From Quercus robur (Eukaryota; Streptophyta; Magnoliopsida; Fagales; Fagaceae): a DNA stretch of 64,000 nucleotides. The stretch covers positions 88,490,862 through 88,554,861 of the forward strand of contig NC_065535.1 in assembly GCF_932294415.1 (NCBI RefSeq), written 5' to 3'. The position numbers were made by a program, and so were the translations under genes. The notes under the pieces were generated by a model. It was given only the letters and a program-made list of their open reading frames with translations. It made no database searches and was not told where the DNA came from. Shown here one piece after another: positions 1 to 11,260 of the stretch (within the stretch, counting starts at the first letter, position 1; every line of letters begins with the position of its first letter).

Positions 1-264
1 TTTTAGTCTTTATACATACAATTATTTTTATTCCACATATTTTTAAGCAAGAAAAAAAGAAAAAAGAAATCTAAACACACTTGAAGTAATCTTATTTTAT
101 CAGATAGTGTAGCATTCCTGCACTTTGGACTAGTAAGTTAATTACCCTGTTATACAAAATATCTTTTCTACACTTGATTGTCAATTATCTTTTTATTTGT
201 GACATAATAAAAGAATAATGACAGAAAATTTTTTCTCCACTACTTAGATTTCATATATTAGTCT

Positions 265-300
265 TTGACTTCAGTTTCCCAACTTAGATTTCATATAAAT
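265..300 (+). promoter_or_regulatory. CRK-1 core promoter with W-box and TATA box
   Basis: A W-box core, TTGACT, lies at 265-270 and a TATA box, TATAAAT, at 294-300, about 95 bases before the chosen start codon. W-boxes bind WRKY factors, which commonly control CRK genes in plant stress responses; control of this gene by them is inference. The same block recurs upstream of the CRK-3 pseudogene with the TATA kept and the W-box changed, which supports it being a real promoter rather than chance. Confidence 0.5.
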
Positions 301-391
301 CCCAACTCTTTCAGCCAAGCACAATGCATGTTGATCAATTCTCAACATTTTTATATCCATTTTTCTAATGAATATTCTATGTCCAACTTCA

Positions 392-3300
392 ATGTCTTAC
401 TCTTACTCAATCTTTGTTCTTCTTATCTTCTTATGTTTCTTTGTAAATCCTTTTCTTTCTGACCCAAGAATCACACACACTACTGCCATATGCAGCAACA
501 GAACTGCCTCAATTCCTGAGCGCGAAAGCTTCATAGCAAACTTCTTGGCAACCATGGTTACAGCTACCCGTCTAGTTGCTACACAAAGATATGCAGCAGT
601 GGTGAATGGGACAGGTAATACCACAGTTTATACGTTTGGTGAGTGCATGAAAGATCTCTCTCAAACAGACTGTAATCTCTGCTTTGCACGGTGCAAGAAT
701 TTGGTCCAAATGTGCGGTCCATTTTCAAGAAGCACACGTGGTGGCAGGCTTTTCTTGGACGGGTGTTATGTTAGGTACGATGATTACTCTTTCTTCAATG
801 AGACTTTGGATGTGCAAGACACAACCGTGTGTGAGACACAAGATTTTGTGGGGAGCCATACTGTTTTTGCCGCTAATGTAAAAGTGTTGATGAGGAATTT
901 GAGCGTGGTAGCACCTAAGAATGATAATTTCTTCGTGGGGTTTGTGAATAAAGGATATATTACAGTTTATGGGTTGGCTCAGTGTTGGGCATCAGTAAGT
1001 GGGAGTGCTTGTGAGGATTGCTTGGCCAAGGCGGTCTCTAACATTGGGTCATGTACTCCAAAGGAAGAAGGGAGGGTCTTGAATGCTGGTTGTTACATGA
1101 GGTATTCCACTCAAAAGTTTTATTATAATTCGAGTGATCTGGTTGGAGGACATATTCATGGTGAGTTTTGTTTCTTTTTTCTTACTTCAATTGATTCTGT
1201 TTGGATTTGTAATTTCTTTTTTTAGTTCATCAAAGCAATTAGTCTTACTTTTTTCTTATTTGGTTCATCAATGATTTGTGTTGGAACTGTGTTTGAACTC
1301 TAGAGTTGAGAGTTTGGTCTTCAATCTCTATCTAGAATTCTCTATGAACATAAACCAAATTGGTAACTCCATAAGCACTTTGTTATTAATATGATAGAAA
1401 ACCCCTTCAAACATAAGAAAAATTCGACTAATGACCCCACAATCAATTTGTATAATTATCCTGTCACAAATTAGAATTCTTTTTGCTTACTAATATACAT
1501 TTAAAAAGTGCTTTAATTTCATTTCTCATTAATATTGTTTACAAAGTAATATGGTTAATCTTTGTTAGAAAACCTCTCTGCTATTACTTTGGCTGCAACG
1601 ACTTCAGCTTTGGCTCTCGTGTTGATTATCACAACTGTTGTTATTATTGCGAGGAAGAATGTATTGAGGAAGAGGAAAGGTACATATGTTTTATATTTAG
1701 ATTTTGATGGACTATTTGTGATTCGCTTTTAATCTTAAGTGGTTGTTCGGTTGATCAGCCTTATGAAATGGAGGTTACTGGTTTAAATTTCCCACTCCCT
1801 TTGCAACCATATTCACTCATTCAAAAGGAAAAGGATTATGTCTTAATTATTGAGTTAATATATAGCCTAATTTTCTGGCATTTGTTTCAGTGAGAAAGCA
1901 ATTAGGAGGTCTGTTGTCCAGCTTATACAAGTCCAAACTCAATTTTTCATATGAAAGTCTGGAAAAGGCGACAAATTACTTCCACAATTCCAATAAGCTC
2001 GGACAAGGAGGTTCTGGTTCAGTTTACAAAGTAACTTCAAGTTTCATTTTCTACCGTTTTTGAAGGAATAAGAATTTTGTACTTAAAATTAACTAGGTAG
2101 ATTTCTTTGTGTTATTCAGGGAATTTTACCAGATGGAAAGGTTGTTGCTATTAAGAGGCTCTTCTTCAAAAATCCACAATGGGTGGATGATTTCTTTAAT
2201 GAAGTCAATTTGATCAGTGGCATCAATCATAAAAATCTAGTGAAGCAGTTAGGATGCAGCATTACAGGTCCTGAAAGCCTTCTTGTTTATGAATATGTGC
2301 CAAATCAAAGCCTTCATGACCACTTTTCTGGTAGTAATCTAATCTTAAACTCCTATTCATGAAAGAATATTGCTCTTTCTTATTCAGTTCATTTACTTGC
2401 CCTCCTTTTGATTTGACTTTTGAGTCAGTTAAAGAGAATCTTCGGCTGCTAAGGTGGGATGTAAGGTTTAAGATCATATTGGGAACAGCTGAGGGCTTGG
2501 TTTATCTTCATGAGGAATCAAATTTGAGAATTATCCATAGAGACATAAAATTAAGTAATATTCTTCTTGATGGGGATTTCGAGCCAAAGATTGCAGATTT
2601 TGGACTTGCTAGATTATTTCCAGGAGATAAGACTCACATAAGCACTGAGATTGCTGGCACACTGTAAGTGCCTAGACCTATTTTCTTCCCATCTTGCACT
2701 TATTTTCAGTTTTGGCACTATGTAGGAATGTGTAAATTGGCATCACTATTGCTAGGAGAATATGCCTTGTCGTCTACTTTAAATCTTTGTTATGCATTGG
2801 TAAATACCATTCACCTTGGGAACAAAAAGAGTGTAGTACTCTTTCTTTCTTTTTTCTGTCATAAATTGGCAATTTTCCTCACTGCTATGCAATATTGAAG
2901 CTATTATCTCTAATTACATATCCATTTCTCAATGTACATCTATAGAGGTTACCTAGCTCCGGAGTATATTGTTCATGGCCAGTTAACTGAGAAGGCAGAT
3001 GTTTATAGTTTTGGAATTCTTGTCCTTGAAGTTGTATGTGGAAAGAGGAATAATTCATTTTCTCAAAATTCTCATTCTATCCTACAAATGGTAAATCTTT
3101 TTACCTGGCATACCACCAATTCATGTTTCAGAGAAATAATTTTCTTTTTTCAAGAATCAAGACTGAAATCATTAACAAAACTTTTGTATTTCTTTATAAG
3201 GTTTGGAATCTTTATGGAACGGGTAAGCTATGTGAAGCTGTTGATCCAATCTTAGAGGCTAATTTTGAAGAAGTGGAGGCTTCCCGATTACTTCAAGTAG

Positions 3301-3437
3301 GGCTGCTTTGTGCACAAGCATCGGCAGAGCTAAGGCCATCAATGTCAGTAGTTGTGAAAATGCTAACTGATAATCATGAAATTCCTCAACCAACACCTCC
3401 ACCGTTTATTAATTCTAGCATTGGAGAAAGTGGCTAA
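392..3437 (+). CDS. CRK-1: cysteine-rich receptor-like protein kinase (CRK2/CRK3-type), intact, 7 exons
   Basis: Single-pass plasma-membrane receptor kinase with two Gnk2/DUF26 ectodomains and a cytoplasmic Ser/Thr kinase. Coding exons are 392-1160, 1569-1679, 1891-2030, 2120-2330, 2429-2663, 2946-3090 and 3201-3437. All have GT-AG borders and phases that join without a stop, giving about 615 aa. Exon 1 holds a signal peptide and two C-X8-C-X2-C motifs ([13 protein letters not shown] and [13 protein letters not shown]). Exon 2 is the membrane span followed by a basic stretch. The kinase has [10 protein letters not shown], the lysine in [15 protein letters not shown] and LAPEY, so it looks catalytically complete. 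The start at 392 is preferred to an in-frame ATG at 368 because it matches CRK-2 and puts the hydrophobic signal first. The tail stops at SSIGESG, about 30 residues earlier than in CRK-2. Ligand and pathway cannot be read from sequence. Confidence 0.9.
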
Positions 3438-4152
3438 TTTGTTTGACACAACAAGATAGAAGATGTTTGATAAAGCCTAGGAGAACATGTTACTTCAAAA
3501 ACAACCTTACTTTATGCTCTTTCATAGGAACCCCATATGACCAGGTGTTGCTGTTGCCAACTCCAAACTAATGGCTTTTCAGAACTTCACTCTGTTGTGT
3601 TTCCTTCTTGGATTAGTGCAGAGGATGCTTTGCTCTAAAGATGACATTATCATGACCTTATACGGTTTAGGTGATTAGGTCCGCTGTTTCTGTTTGTAAT
3701 AGTCCTTGGTGATCCTAGAGAATATCTTTCGATACAAAGTGATTTAAATGCTAAAAATACTGTTTTAGAATTAGATTGTTCACTTTATATTTTAACAATG
3801 TCCATACATAAAATGTCGATAAACCTAAAAGAAAAATATCATTTCACATTTGTTGTTTTACACTCCATACATACAATGTTCATATTTTTTTTTTTCCCAA
3901 AATCATTGAATTCAGTATGACTACACTCAAAATTGGATCAGCAAAAAAAAAAAGAGAAAAAAAAAAGAAGAGGAAATAGAAGCAATTTAGAAGTTTTTTC
4001 TCCACAATTGAGGCTAGGGTTGATATCATAGGATTTGTATTCATTGATTTGGACCAATCGGATTGGGGGTAGATTTTACATTGAGCCCAGCCTATTGGGT
4101 TTTCTGCCTTTTCATATGCACACTCTGCTGAACTACAAAGTTACAAAGACGA
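3438..4152. other. CRK-1 3' flank, no gene seen
   Basis: The first roughly 350 bases match the 3' flanks of the other CRK copies (the stretch around CAGGTGTTGCTGTTGCC) and are probably 3' UTR. The rest is AT-rich with poly-T and poly-A runs. No coding sequence is seen. Confidence 0.5.
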
Positions 4153-4268
4153 GTTTTTATTTTTAATTTTTATACATCGATAGTTGAGAGTGGGGGATCA
4201 GAACCTTAGATGCATCCATTGAAAATATCAAGATATGCCAACCAATTGAACTACAAAGCTCTTGACAA
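4153..4268 (-). mobile_element. tRNA-derived SINE, copy 1
   Basis: Read on the minus strand, it has a pol III A-box-like TAGTTCAATTGG and, about 36 bases further on, a B-box-like GGTTCTGATCC, and it ends in an A/T-rich tail. This is the layout of tRNA-derived plant SINEs. A second copy sits at the equivalent place behind CRK-2 (20140-20254), so it was present before the unit duplicated. The family name is unknown to me. Confidence 0.5.
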
Positions 4269-4617
4269 GAAAAATTAAACAATGATATTTCAATTTTGAA
4301 GTGTTATTTAAACCAAAAATTTAATCAAGATAAAACATAAGTTGTGATTTTTTTTTTTTAAAATTATTAAAAACCTAACTTTTCTTTACCAAAATCCCTA
4401 CTAATCGTTTCATATCAAAATCATAACCACAAAGAACGTGCAAATTAAGAACCAAAAACAATGATGAGAAAGGCAAAGGAGATGGGCGTTGATATTTATT
4501 TGGGTGATGTCATTATTTGGAAAAATTATCTTATAAGATGGTTTTATAAAAACATCTCTCTCATAACATATATGAGTCCCACACATGTGAGTTCCACAAA
4601 TACCTTCTCAAGTGGGG
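4153..4617. repeat. Segmental duplication block shared with 20140-20612
   Basis: About 465 bases align by eye with 20140-20612, from the SINE through the ATGATGAGAAAGGCAAAGGA-type stretch to the GTGGGGG run. The block lies downstream of both CRK-1 and CRK-2, so the duplicated unit included flanking DNA. A short open frame at 4461-4700 falls here, but it is not conserved as a reading frame and is not called as a gene. Confidence 0.75.
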
Positions 4618-6383
4618 GGTGGTTAAAGTGTCTAGGGATATCATCTTCCCATTTTGCACCCTTTTTTTCCTCTGTTTTGGCATTATGTAGGTATGTGTAA
4701 CTAGCATCACTTTTACATGGAGCAAATGTCCTATCATCTACTGCTAATTTTTGTCATGCAAAGGCAAATACCATCCACCTTAGGGGAAAAAACAGTAGCA
4801 ATTTTGTGACTCTTTCATCTTTTCTGTCATAGATTGACAATTTTCCTCACTGCCATGCAATATACCTATTGTCTTTAATTCATTTCCATTTCTAAATGTG
4901 CATCTTTAGAGGTTACATGTCTCTAGAGTATGCATGTTTTGGCAGGGTAATTGAGAAGGAAGATGTTTTTAGTTTTAGAATTATTGTCCTTCAAGTTGTA
5001 TGTGGATAGAGGAATTGGTGTTTTCAAAATTCTCATCATATGCTAACAATGGTAAATCTTTTTACCTGACGTATCACCAATTCATGTTTTAGAGAAACTA
5101 GTCGCAGACTCGCGCGATGTGCGCGAAAATATGATATGATTATTTTTTATTGGATAATTATTGAATTAATATATTAGATTGTATATTATTAAAAATTCAA
5201 TATGTGTTATTTGAAATTATGTTTTAAATTAGAAATTTTTTGTAGTGTAACAAAATATATTTTGTAATCACGTATTACATATAGTGAGATATGTATGAAA
5301 ACACAATGTAATAATTTTTTTTTTTTAAATGATCGTGTGAGAACTATTAGACTAAGTTGTAACTATGTATACTTTGTTTATTACTATACGGATATATGCA
5401 ATTTAACTCTTATAGATATATTTTTCTCAAAAACATAAATCCATGTCTCTTTCTTCCTCAAAATTGAAACAAAGTGAAAAAGTAAATAAAGATAACTATG
5501 TAATAGATCATTATCAATAAATCATATATTATAAAGTGAAAATATAAAATAAAATAAAATGCAAAAAGAAAAAGTTCCTTAAGTATCTATAAATAAAAAC
5601 ATTAATAGCACAATGATGCTATAAAGTAAATTATATTTTATTTTATTCTCTTTTTGGCATTTTTAGTAAAGATGATCAACTAAACAAAGTAAAAACTTAC
5701 CAAGAAAATTCAGATTAACTAAAAATTTGATGGTGGAGATGCTAATTATTTGTAATAAAATGACCAAAATAAAAATAACAAATAGATTTGAGAAAAACAT
5801 ATAAGATTTCTAAAAGAAATTTTACCAAACACATGGATGCAACAATACAAAATTACTATCCTGAATATTTTTTTTACTTTTTTGATACTCTATAAATAAA
5901 TAAAAAATTTATTCACTTTTTGCCTTAGTATAGACTATAGAGCAATTACAAAATAATAAAAAGTTAAGGAACTTATAGCAAAAGTCTCTTTATTCAAAAT
6001 TCCAATAGAAGGGAGACTAATAGGCCATCCACTTTCTTCAAGACATAGGGGATTATAAAAGACTATACATTCTTTGTCTACCCCTTTCTCTTTCTCAAAT
6101 TCACATTACCAAAGAAGTATATGAAACTAAAAATATTGTGAATACATCTCTGTCTAGTGGAAGTCCATTGGTAGGCACATTCAAATTCGTAGCCATCTAT
6201 ATTTTGTTTTGATATAAACTCAAATTTCTATTTTTAAAAAAACTACATATTAACCCAAACCAAAATTCAACCAAAGCTATAAGAGTGATTTGTGATAGAA
6301 AATTTAGAAAATACAACACAAAAAATTAAATAGAAAAACCATCAACCTAAATTACAGTTATAAGAAAGAAAAAAAATTAAGCA

Positions 6384-6401
6384 ATATATATATATATATA
6401 T

Positions 6402-6463
<62 letters not shown>
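6384..6463. repeat. (TA)n followed by (GA)n microsatellite
   Basis: About 19 bases of TA repeat run directly into about 59 bases of GA repeat inside the Helitron. Another TA tract lies at about 6523-6545. Confidence 0.9.
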
Positions 6464-6466
<3 letters not shown>

Positions 6467-6521
6467 TCACAGTTTTTGTGTGGAAAAAAAAATATGAATT
6501 GAATCGAATAAATGACATCAA

Positions 6522-6554
<33 letters not shown>

Positions 6555-6685
6555 AAATAAGATGGAGAGAAGAAGAGTTAAAATATAATAAAGAGGAAAT
6601 GATGAAGAAAGTTTAACGGTAAAATAAAGAGTAGTAGGAAGATAAAGAGGCAAAGAAGGAGGGGAAATGTTGGAAGAAGAGAAGA

Positions 6686-6720
<35 letters not shown>

Positions 6721-6937
6721 ATAGAAAGATGAAAAGTTTAAATCAATAAGGATTTCCTTTAGAATAGAAAGATGAAAAGTTTAAATCAATAAGGATTGCT
6801 GAATATAGTTAAACATTTGTATCTAATGAATAGTAACGTTTGTAATGAATAGTAAACATGTGCTTATATTCACTAAATGGTACTGAATTATTCAATTTTA
6901 ATAATTACCTGAAATTAATCTCCAAAAAAAACAATTA

Positions 6938-7297
6938 CTCCCTCTGACCCAATGTGTTTGTCCTGTTTAAAAAGTCAAACTCTTTAAGGAAATATCATTT
7001 ATTGTCTTGTCTGCTTCATAAAAATGTATAAGTTTACAAAACTACCTTTAAATAAGTTTATCAGCTTTTTTTTAAAGAGTTATTCTTAATGAGGCAGCTA
7101 AAAAGATACCCCAATTAAATTGATTTTTTAAATATTTGTAAGTTTTTTTTTTTTTTTTTTTTTTCAAAAAGTTTTGAAAATAAGGTAGGGTATAATAGGA
7201 ACATTAGTAAATAAACGACTTTTATTTTTAGAAATAGGACAATATTTTGGGATAACTCAAAATGGAATTGTAGATAAACAAATTAGGACGGATGGAG
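6938..7297. mobile_element. Stowaway-like MITE (Tc1/mariner type), nested in the Helitron
   Basis: The ends read CTCCCTCTGACCCAA and, in reverse complement, CTCCATCCGTCCTAA, an imperfect inverted repeat of the Stowaway type. Both ends are flanked by TA (6936-6937 and 7298-7299), the target duplicated by this superfamily. It is about 360 bp with no coding capacity. It must be younger than the Helitron it interrupts. Confidence 0.7.
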
Positions 7298-7960
7298 TAC
7301 TTGAAATTAGAAAGAAGAAAATGAAAAGTTGAAATCAATTTGGGTAGCTGAATAATCAAATATTTGCATTTAAAGCAAATGAATAGTAACATGTTAAATA
7401 ATAATAGAGTGCATTAACAGGTTTTTCTATTAGCTATATTTAATTATTTTATATAAAATAAAATAGAAAAATCGTAAAGGAAATTAAAAAAAATATAACG
7501 AGGCTGATGAGGTGGCTCAACAGGAGTACAGCAACATTAAATTCTACGTCTCAGCTTTTAGATATATATAGATATAGATTATTTTCTTATTTGAAGAATC
7601 AAGACCAAAATCTTTAACAAAGCCTCTTTGTCTTTTTTGAGTTCTTTATAAGGTTTGGAATCTTTATAAGAAAGGTAGGCTATGTGAAGCCATTGATCCA
7701 GCCTTAGGGGCTAATTTTCAAGAAGTGGAGGCTTCCCGATTACTTCAAATAGGGTTGGTTTGTGCACAATCTTTAATGCTAAGGCCATCAATATCAGTAG
7801 TTGTGAAAATGCTAACTGATCAACAAGAAATTCCTCAACCAACAGAGCCATGGTTTGTTAGTTCTTGCATTGGAGAAAGTAGTCAATTTGTTTGACACAT
7901 GATTGATTGAGCCTAGATGAATTTTTCTTCAATGTCAACCTTTATGCTCTTTCATTGGAA

Positions 7961-8736
7961 TTCATGTCACCAGGTATTGTTGTTGCCAAACTCCAAACTT
8001 ATGGCTTTCCAGAATTTCATTCCATTGTGTTTTGCTTCTTGAATTAGTGCAGAGGATGATTTGCTCAAAAGATGAAATTATCCTGACCTTATTTGGTTCG
8101 AGTGATTCAGTCAGCTGTTTGTAATAGTCCTTGGTGATGTTTTAGAAATATATGTTGTTGTCACTTTCCTATATATGTTAACAATACCAATAAACTTAAA
8201 GATGCTTTGAGAATCTTTTAATACTAAACTGAAAATTGGATCAATAAAAACAAGAAGAAATAGAAGCCATTTAGAAGGCAATTGAAAGTTTATAATCACC
8301 ACCACAAGAAGTACAATTTCTTACGGGGGTTGGGCGCAAGAGCCAAGGTGGCTCCAGACTGAAGCTAGGGTGGTCACCTTGATCTGGAAAAAAAAATTAT
8401 TACATATAAATTTTAAAAATTTTATGATTTTTTATACTTAAAAAAAAAATTTGTGACTATCCTAAATTTTTTTAGGCCCAACATAATTAAATTGTGGACA
8501 AAATTTGGCAACAAATTTGGTTGTAGACAAAGGCTATAATTCCACTCAATAATTTTTTATTGGATGAGAATTTTGACAAATTCACTATTGAATTAATTTT
8601 TTTTTCTTATAACTTCCATGCTTGCAAAATTTTAAGAATATCAAAAATCAATAGCTCATCAATTAAATGTTTAAATTTTGAGTTTTTTTACTCTAAAATT
8701 ATAGATACAAAATAGGTTTATGAATTAAATAGTAAA
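7961..8736. other. Spacer, no gene seen
   Basis: This is CRK-like 3' flank for the first part, then AT-rich unique-looking DNA. A stretch at about 8320-8400 (GTGGCTCCAGACTGAAGC region) looks like part of an unclassified repeat. No open frame with family features is seen. Confidence 0.4.
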
Positions 8737-9408
8737 TGTAAGGACACGATTCGTAACAACCCGTAACAGTGTTAGGTTCGCACATAAAAAGGGCCCAAAC
8801 AATATCATTTGTAGAGCGTGGGTTTGAAAGGCTAGGCCTTGGTCACTAGGCAGTGGGTTTTTTGTGATATCCATACATGGTTGAATCGCCTTCGCCCTAG
8901 GAGTCTTTCTCCTGGAGGCGGGCTGGGAGGCTCTGGTTTTTGGCCATTATTCCCAGCCCCTTGTCCTGATTGTTCCATTTTCCTTTTATACTAGCTTGTG
9001 TTTTTTTATCCTTCGTCCACGTGTAGGATCGACATTACAAGACTGATACTTGTCCCATCAGCCCATACCCAGAGTGGTTGGGGGTGGTTGTAAAAGCTGG
9101 AAAGTATGGCTCTGTCAGGTGCAGAGTATTGAATGGCAGTAAAGGCAGCTTTCCATGGTCGTTATACTTTCCAGCATACCCTTTTCTATTGGCGCAAATA
9201 TTTTAGATTTTTTCCCAAGTTGTTTTTGTACCATTTTTGCCCTTTCTTCTTATGAGATCTCGGACATGCCGAGGACTAAATCGTCCTCGGCTGTGTCCCA
9301 AGGCTATTTTGTACTTGTTTTAATGATCCTAGGCTATAACCCTTATCGGCTCGGGCCTTGGGCCCCAATGAATAAATGGGATTGGCCCACGAATTATTGG
9401 GCCCCACA
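8737..9408 (-). repeat. Left LTR (3' LTR of the minus-strand element)
   Basis: 672 bp, TG...CA, aligned end to end with 12591-13262 without obvious gaps. A short open frame at 9155-9412 lies wholly inside it and is not a gene. Confidence 0.85.
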
Positions 9409-10639
9409 ATAGCCCCTCAAAACCCTACTGTCCGACCTCTTGGTTGGAGAGGAGGGTTTTGGTAATACCAAGCCTTTATTATGGCTCGTTTAACTCAGCC
9501 TCTTATTAATGTTGGCGTTTCTTTATCTGCCCAAGAAACGTACCGATCTACGAGACATTCCTCTGAATTCATTCACAACACGTTCCTGCCGTTTGGTTAT
9601 CCAAAACGCGCCTTTAATGACTTACATTTATGAGACCATTTAATTTCGATGGTTTGTTGACGATGTGAGGAAGTGGAACGGGTACATTCTCGTTTACAGA
9701 TTTTCTTGGAAATCTAGACGGATTAAATACCTTCCGTTCCACCCTTCGTATAAGAAGGAAGGCAAGATGATATTTCTCTTGTACAGAGACCCTTTCAATC
9801 CTTCTGAAGTCTGAAACCTTTAGCTTCCTCCAGAGTTTACTTTATTCGCTAGTTGTATCTTAACTCGTGATACACTCGAGATAGGAGTAAATAATGAAAG
9901 AACCATACCCTTCCCAGAAACTCCGCATTCTTACAAAACTTAAAATGGCTCGGTCAGAGTAAGGATGGCGGAGACTCAAGATCCTTTTTACCCTCCTTTC
10001 AGCCAAGATCCGAAGTAGGGGCTCGTCACGTCAAACTTTCGGCGTGACTGAGCTGGGGTTACCCATTATCAGTACCAGCCGCTCTCTCATGAGCATAGCT
10101 AACATGGCACCAGCGTGTTAGGAGTCAGGACTGATGCAGGGACTAAGTGCCCCTGCTTCTTCCTCTCTTCGTTCACTGGTGCCTCCTTTTGCCTCTCTTT
10201 CCTCTTCTTTCCACCACCAGATCCATCCTGGTGCTTTTCCTTCTTCCTCTTCTTCTCCTCTTTCTTTCTTTTCATCTCCTCCCTCTTCTTCTCCTCCTCT
10301 CTCTTCATCTCCTCCCTCTTCTTCTGAAGAAGGTCCTCCTCTCAATATGGGCGCTACTGGGGTAGAGTTTAGAAGGACTTTGGAGACGGGTTTAAAAAGA
10401 CATCTGAATGTTGATTTGTCATATTGTTGTTGTTGTTTGTCTTTTTTTTATTATTGTTTTTATAGCTTGTTTTCTATGTAGGCTTGTTTAAGCCCCTCAT
10501 TGTACGCTGTAATACATCTTCATATTAATAAAAGACGTCTTTGCTTTATTTCATATATCCTATCCCTTCTTTTTTGAAATGGTTGTGCCGTGAATAGATG
10601 TACTGTCCTGGGACTTCTTTTTTTGTTTTGATACTATAA

Positions 10640-11010
10640 ATGATGCTTAGGGCCAAAATCCTAGTTAGTAAAAGGATCTTGCTTTGTGCTTATTGGAATT
10701 ATCTAGCATGATAGCACCGACTTGAACAAATGGTACTTAGGGCAGAAATCTTTACTGAGACCATAATGTTTATAACGAACTGAACAAAATTGTTCTGCAC
10801 AGTAATGCCAACCTGGAAAAGAAATACTTAGGGCCAAAATCCCTTACCAAGATAAAAGATACTATTATGAACTTATGAGAGACGTTTGGCACAATAATGC
10901 CAACTTGAACAAATGACACTTAGGGTTGAAACCCTTGCTAAGGAAAACATATTATTATGAACTTAATAGAGTTGTTCAGCACTATAATGCCAACCTGGAA
11001 AAGAAATACT
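10640..11010. repeat. Degenerate tandem repeat of about 92 bp, four units
   Basis: The phrase ACTTAGGG(C/T) followed by AAA.TC recurs at intervals of roughly 90-94 bases, with repeated TAATGCCAACxTG(G/A)A stretches between. It is much more diverged than the 80-bp array next to it. It lies inside the LTR element. Confidence 0.6.
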
Positions 11011-11260
11011 TACCCCAAGAATAGCCAAGATGACAGCTGAATGCTCAGGGAGGTGTAGGAGGTAGTCATCCGAGGACATATAACCCAAGAATGAACAGCC
11101 TCTACAGGTTGCCGAGTAGGAAGGCGTTTCACCATCTGCCTAACAACCTTCAAGGCTTTAACTTTCTCTGGTACTTGATCTGAGGATTGAGTAATTTAGA
11201 GTTCTTATTAAGTAGCTGACATTTCCATAGGTTTGAGTTCGAAACTCATCTTTTCTTCCA

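Larger units (their letters stand above)
5098..7578 (-). mobile_element. Non-autonomous Helitron inserted in CRK fragment
   Basis: On the minus strand the element begins TCTATATCTATATATATC and ends CTAG (5098-5101), with a hairpin (stem CGCGC/GCGCG) about 10 bases before the end. It lies between a host A (5097) and T (7579), the A|T target expected for Helitrons. The empty site is visible by comparison with CRK-1 intron 6, which reads straight across. No Rep/helicase gene is present, so it is non-autonomous. The interior is AT-rich with microsatellites, a 40-bp tandem duplication (about 6718-6796) and a nested MITE. Confidence 0.75.
4627..7960 (+). pseudogene. CRK fragment (intron 5 to 3' UTR), split by a Helitron
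   Basis: It begins abruptly inside sequence equal to CRK intron 5. It has a decayed exon 6 (4910-5051: the APE motif reads SLE and there is a stop after VVCG), then after a 2.5-kb insertion the exon 7 homologue (7653-7895) and CRK-like 3' flank. Exon 7 is still open, reads VWNLYKKGRLCEAIDP and ends in TGA at 7893-7895. No ectodomain, membrane span or catalytic loop is present, so no kinase can be made. Its 3' end shares the short tail of CRK-1 and CRK-3 rather than the long tail of CRK-2. Confidence 0.85.

Noticed and set aside
368-391. Upstream in-frame ATG for CRK-1
   Set aside because: It would put polar residues before the signal peptide, and the CRK-2 alignment supports the start at 392.
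4461-4700. Short open frame beginning MMRKAKEMGVDIY
   Set aside because: The matching block at 20454-20648 changes the frame and residues without constraint. Both lie in a repeat.
9155-9412. 85-codon open frame ending in NKWDWPTNYWAPQ
   Set aside because: It lies entirely inside an LTR and has no known family feature.
10118-10481. Overlapping open frames on both strands rich in Ser/Phe or Glu/Lys
   Set aside because: They come from CT/GA-rich low-complexity DNA inside the LTR element. They have no domain features and mirror each other on opposite strands.
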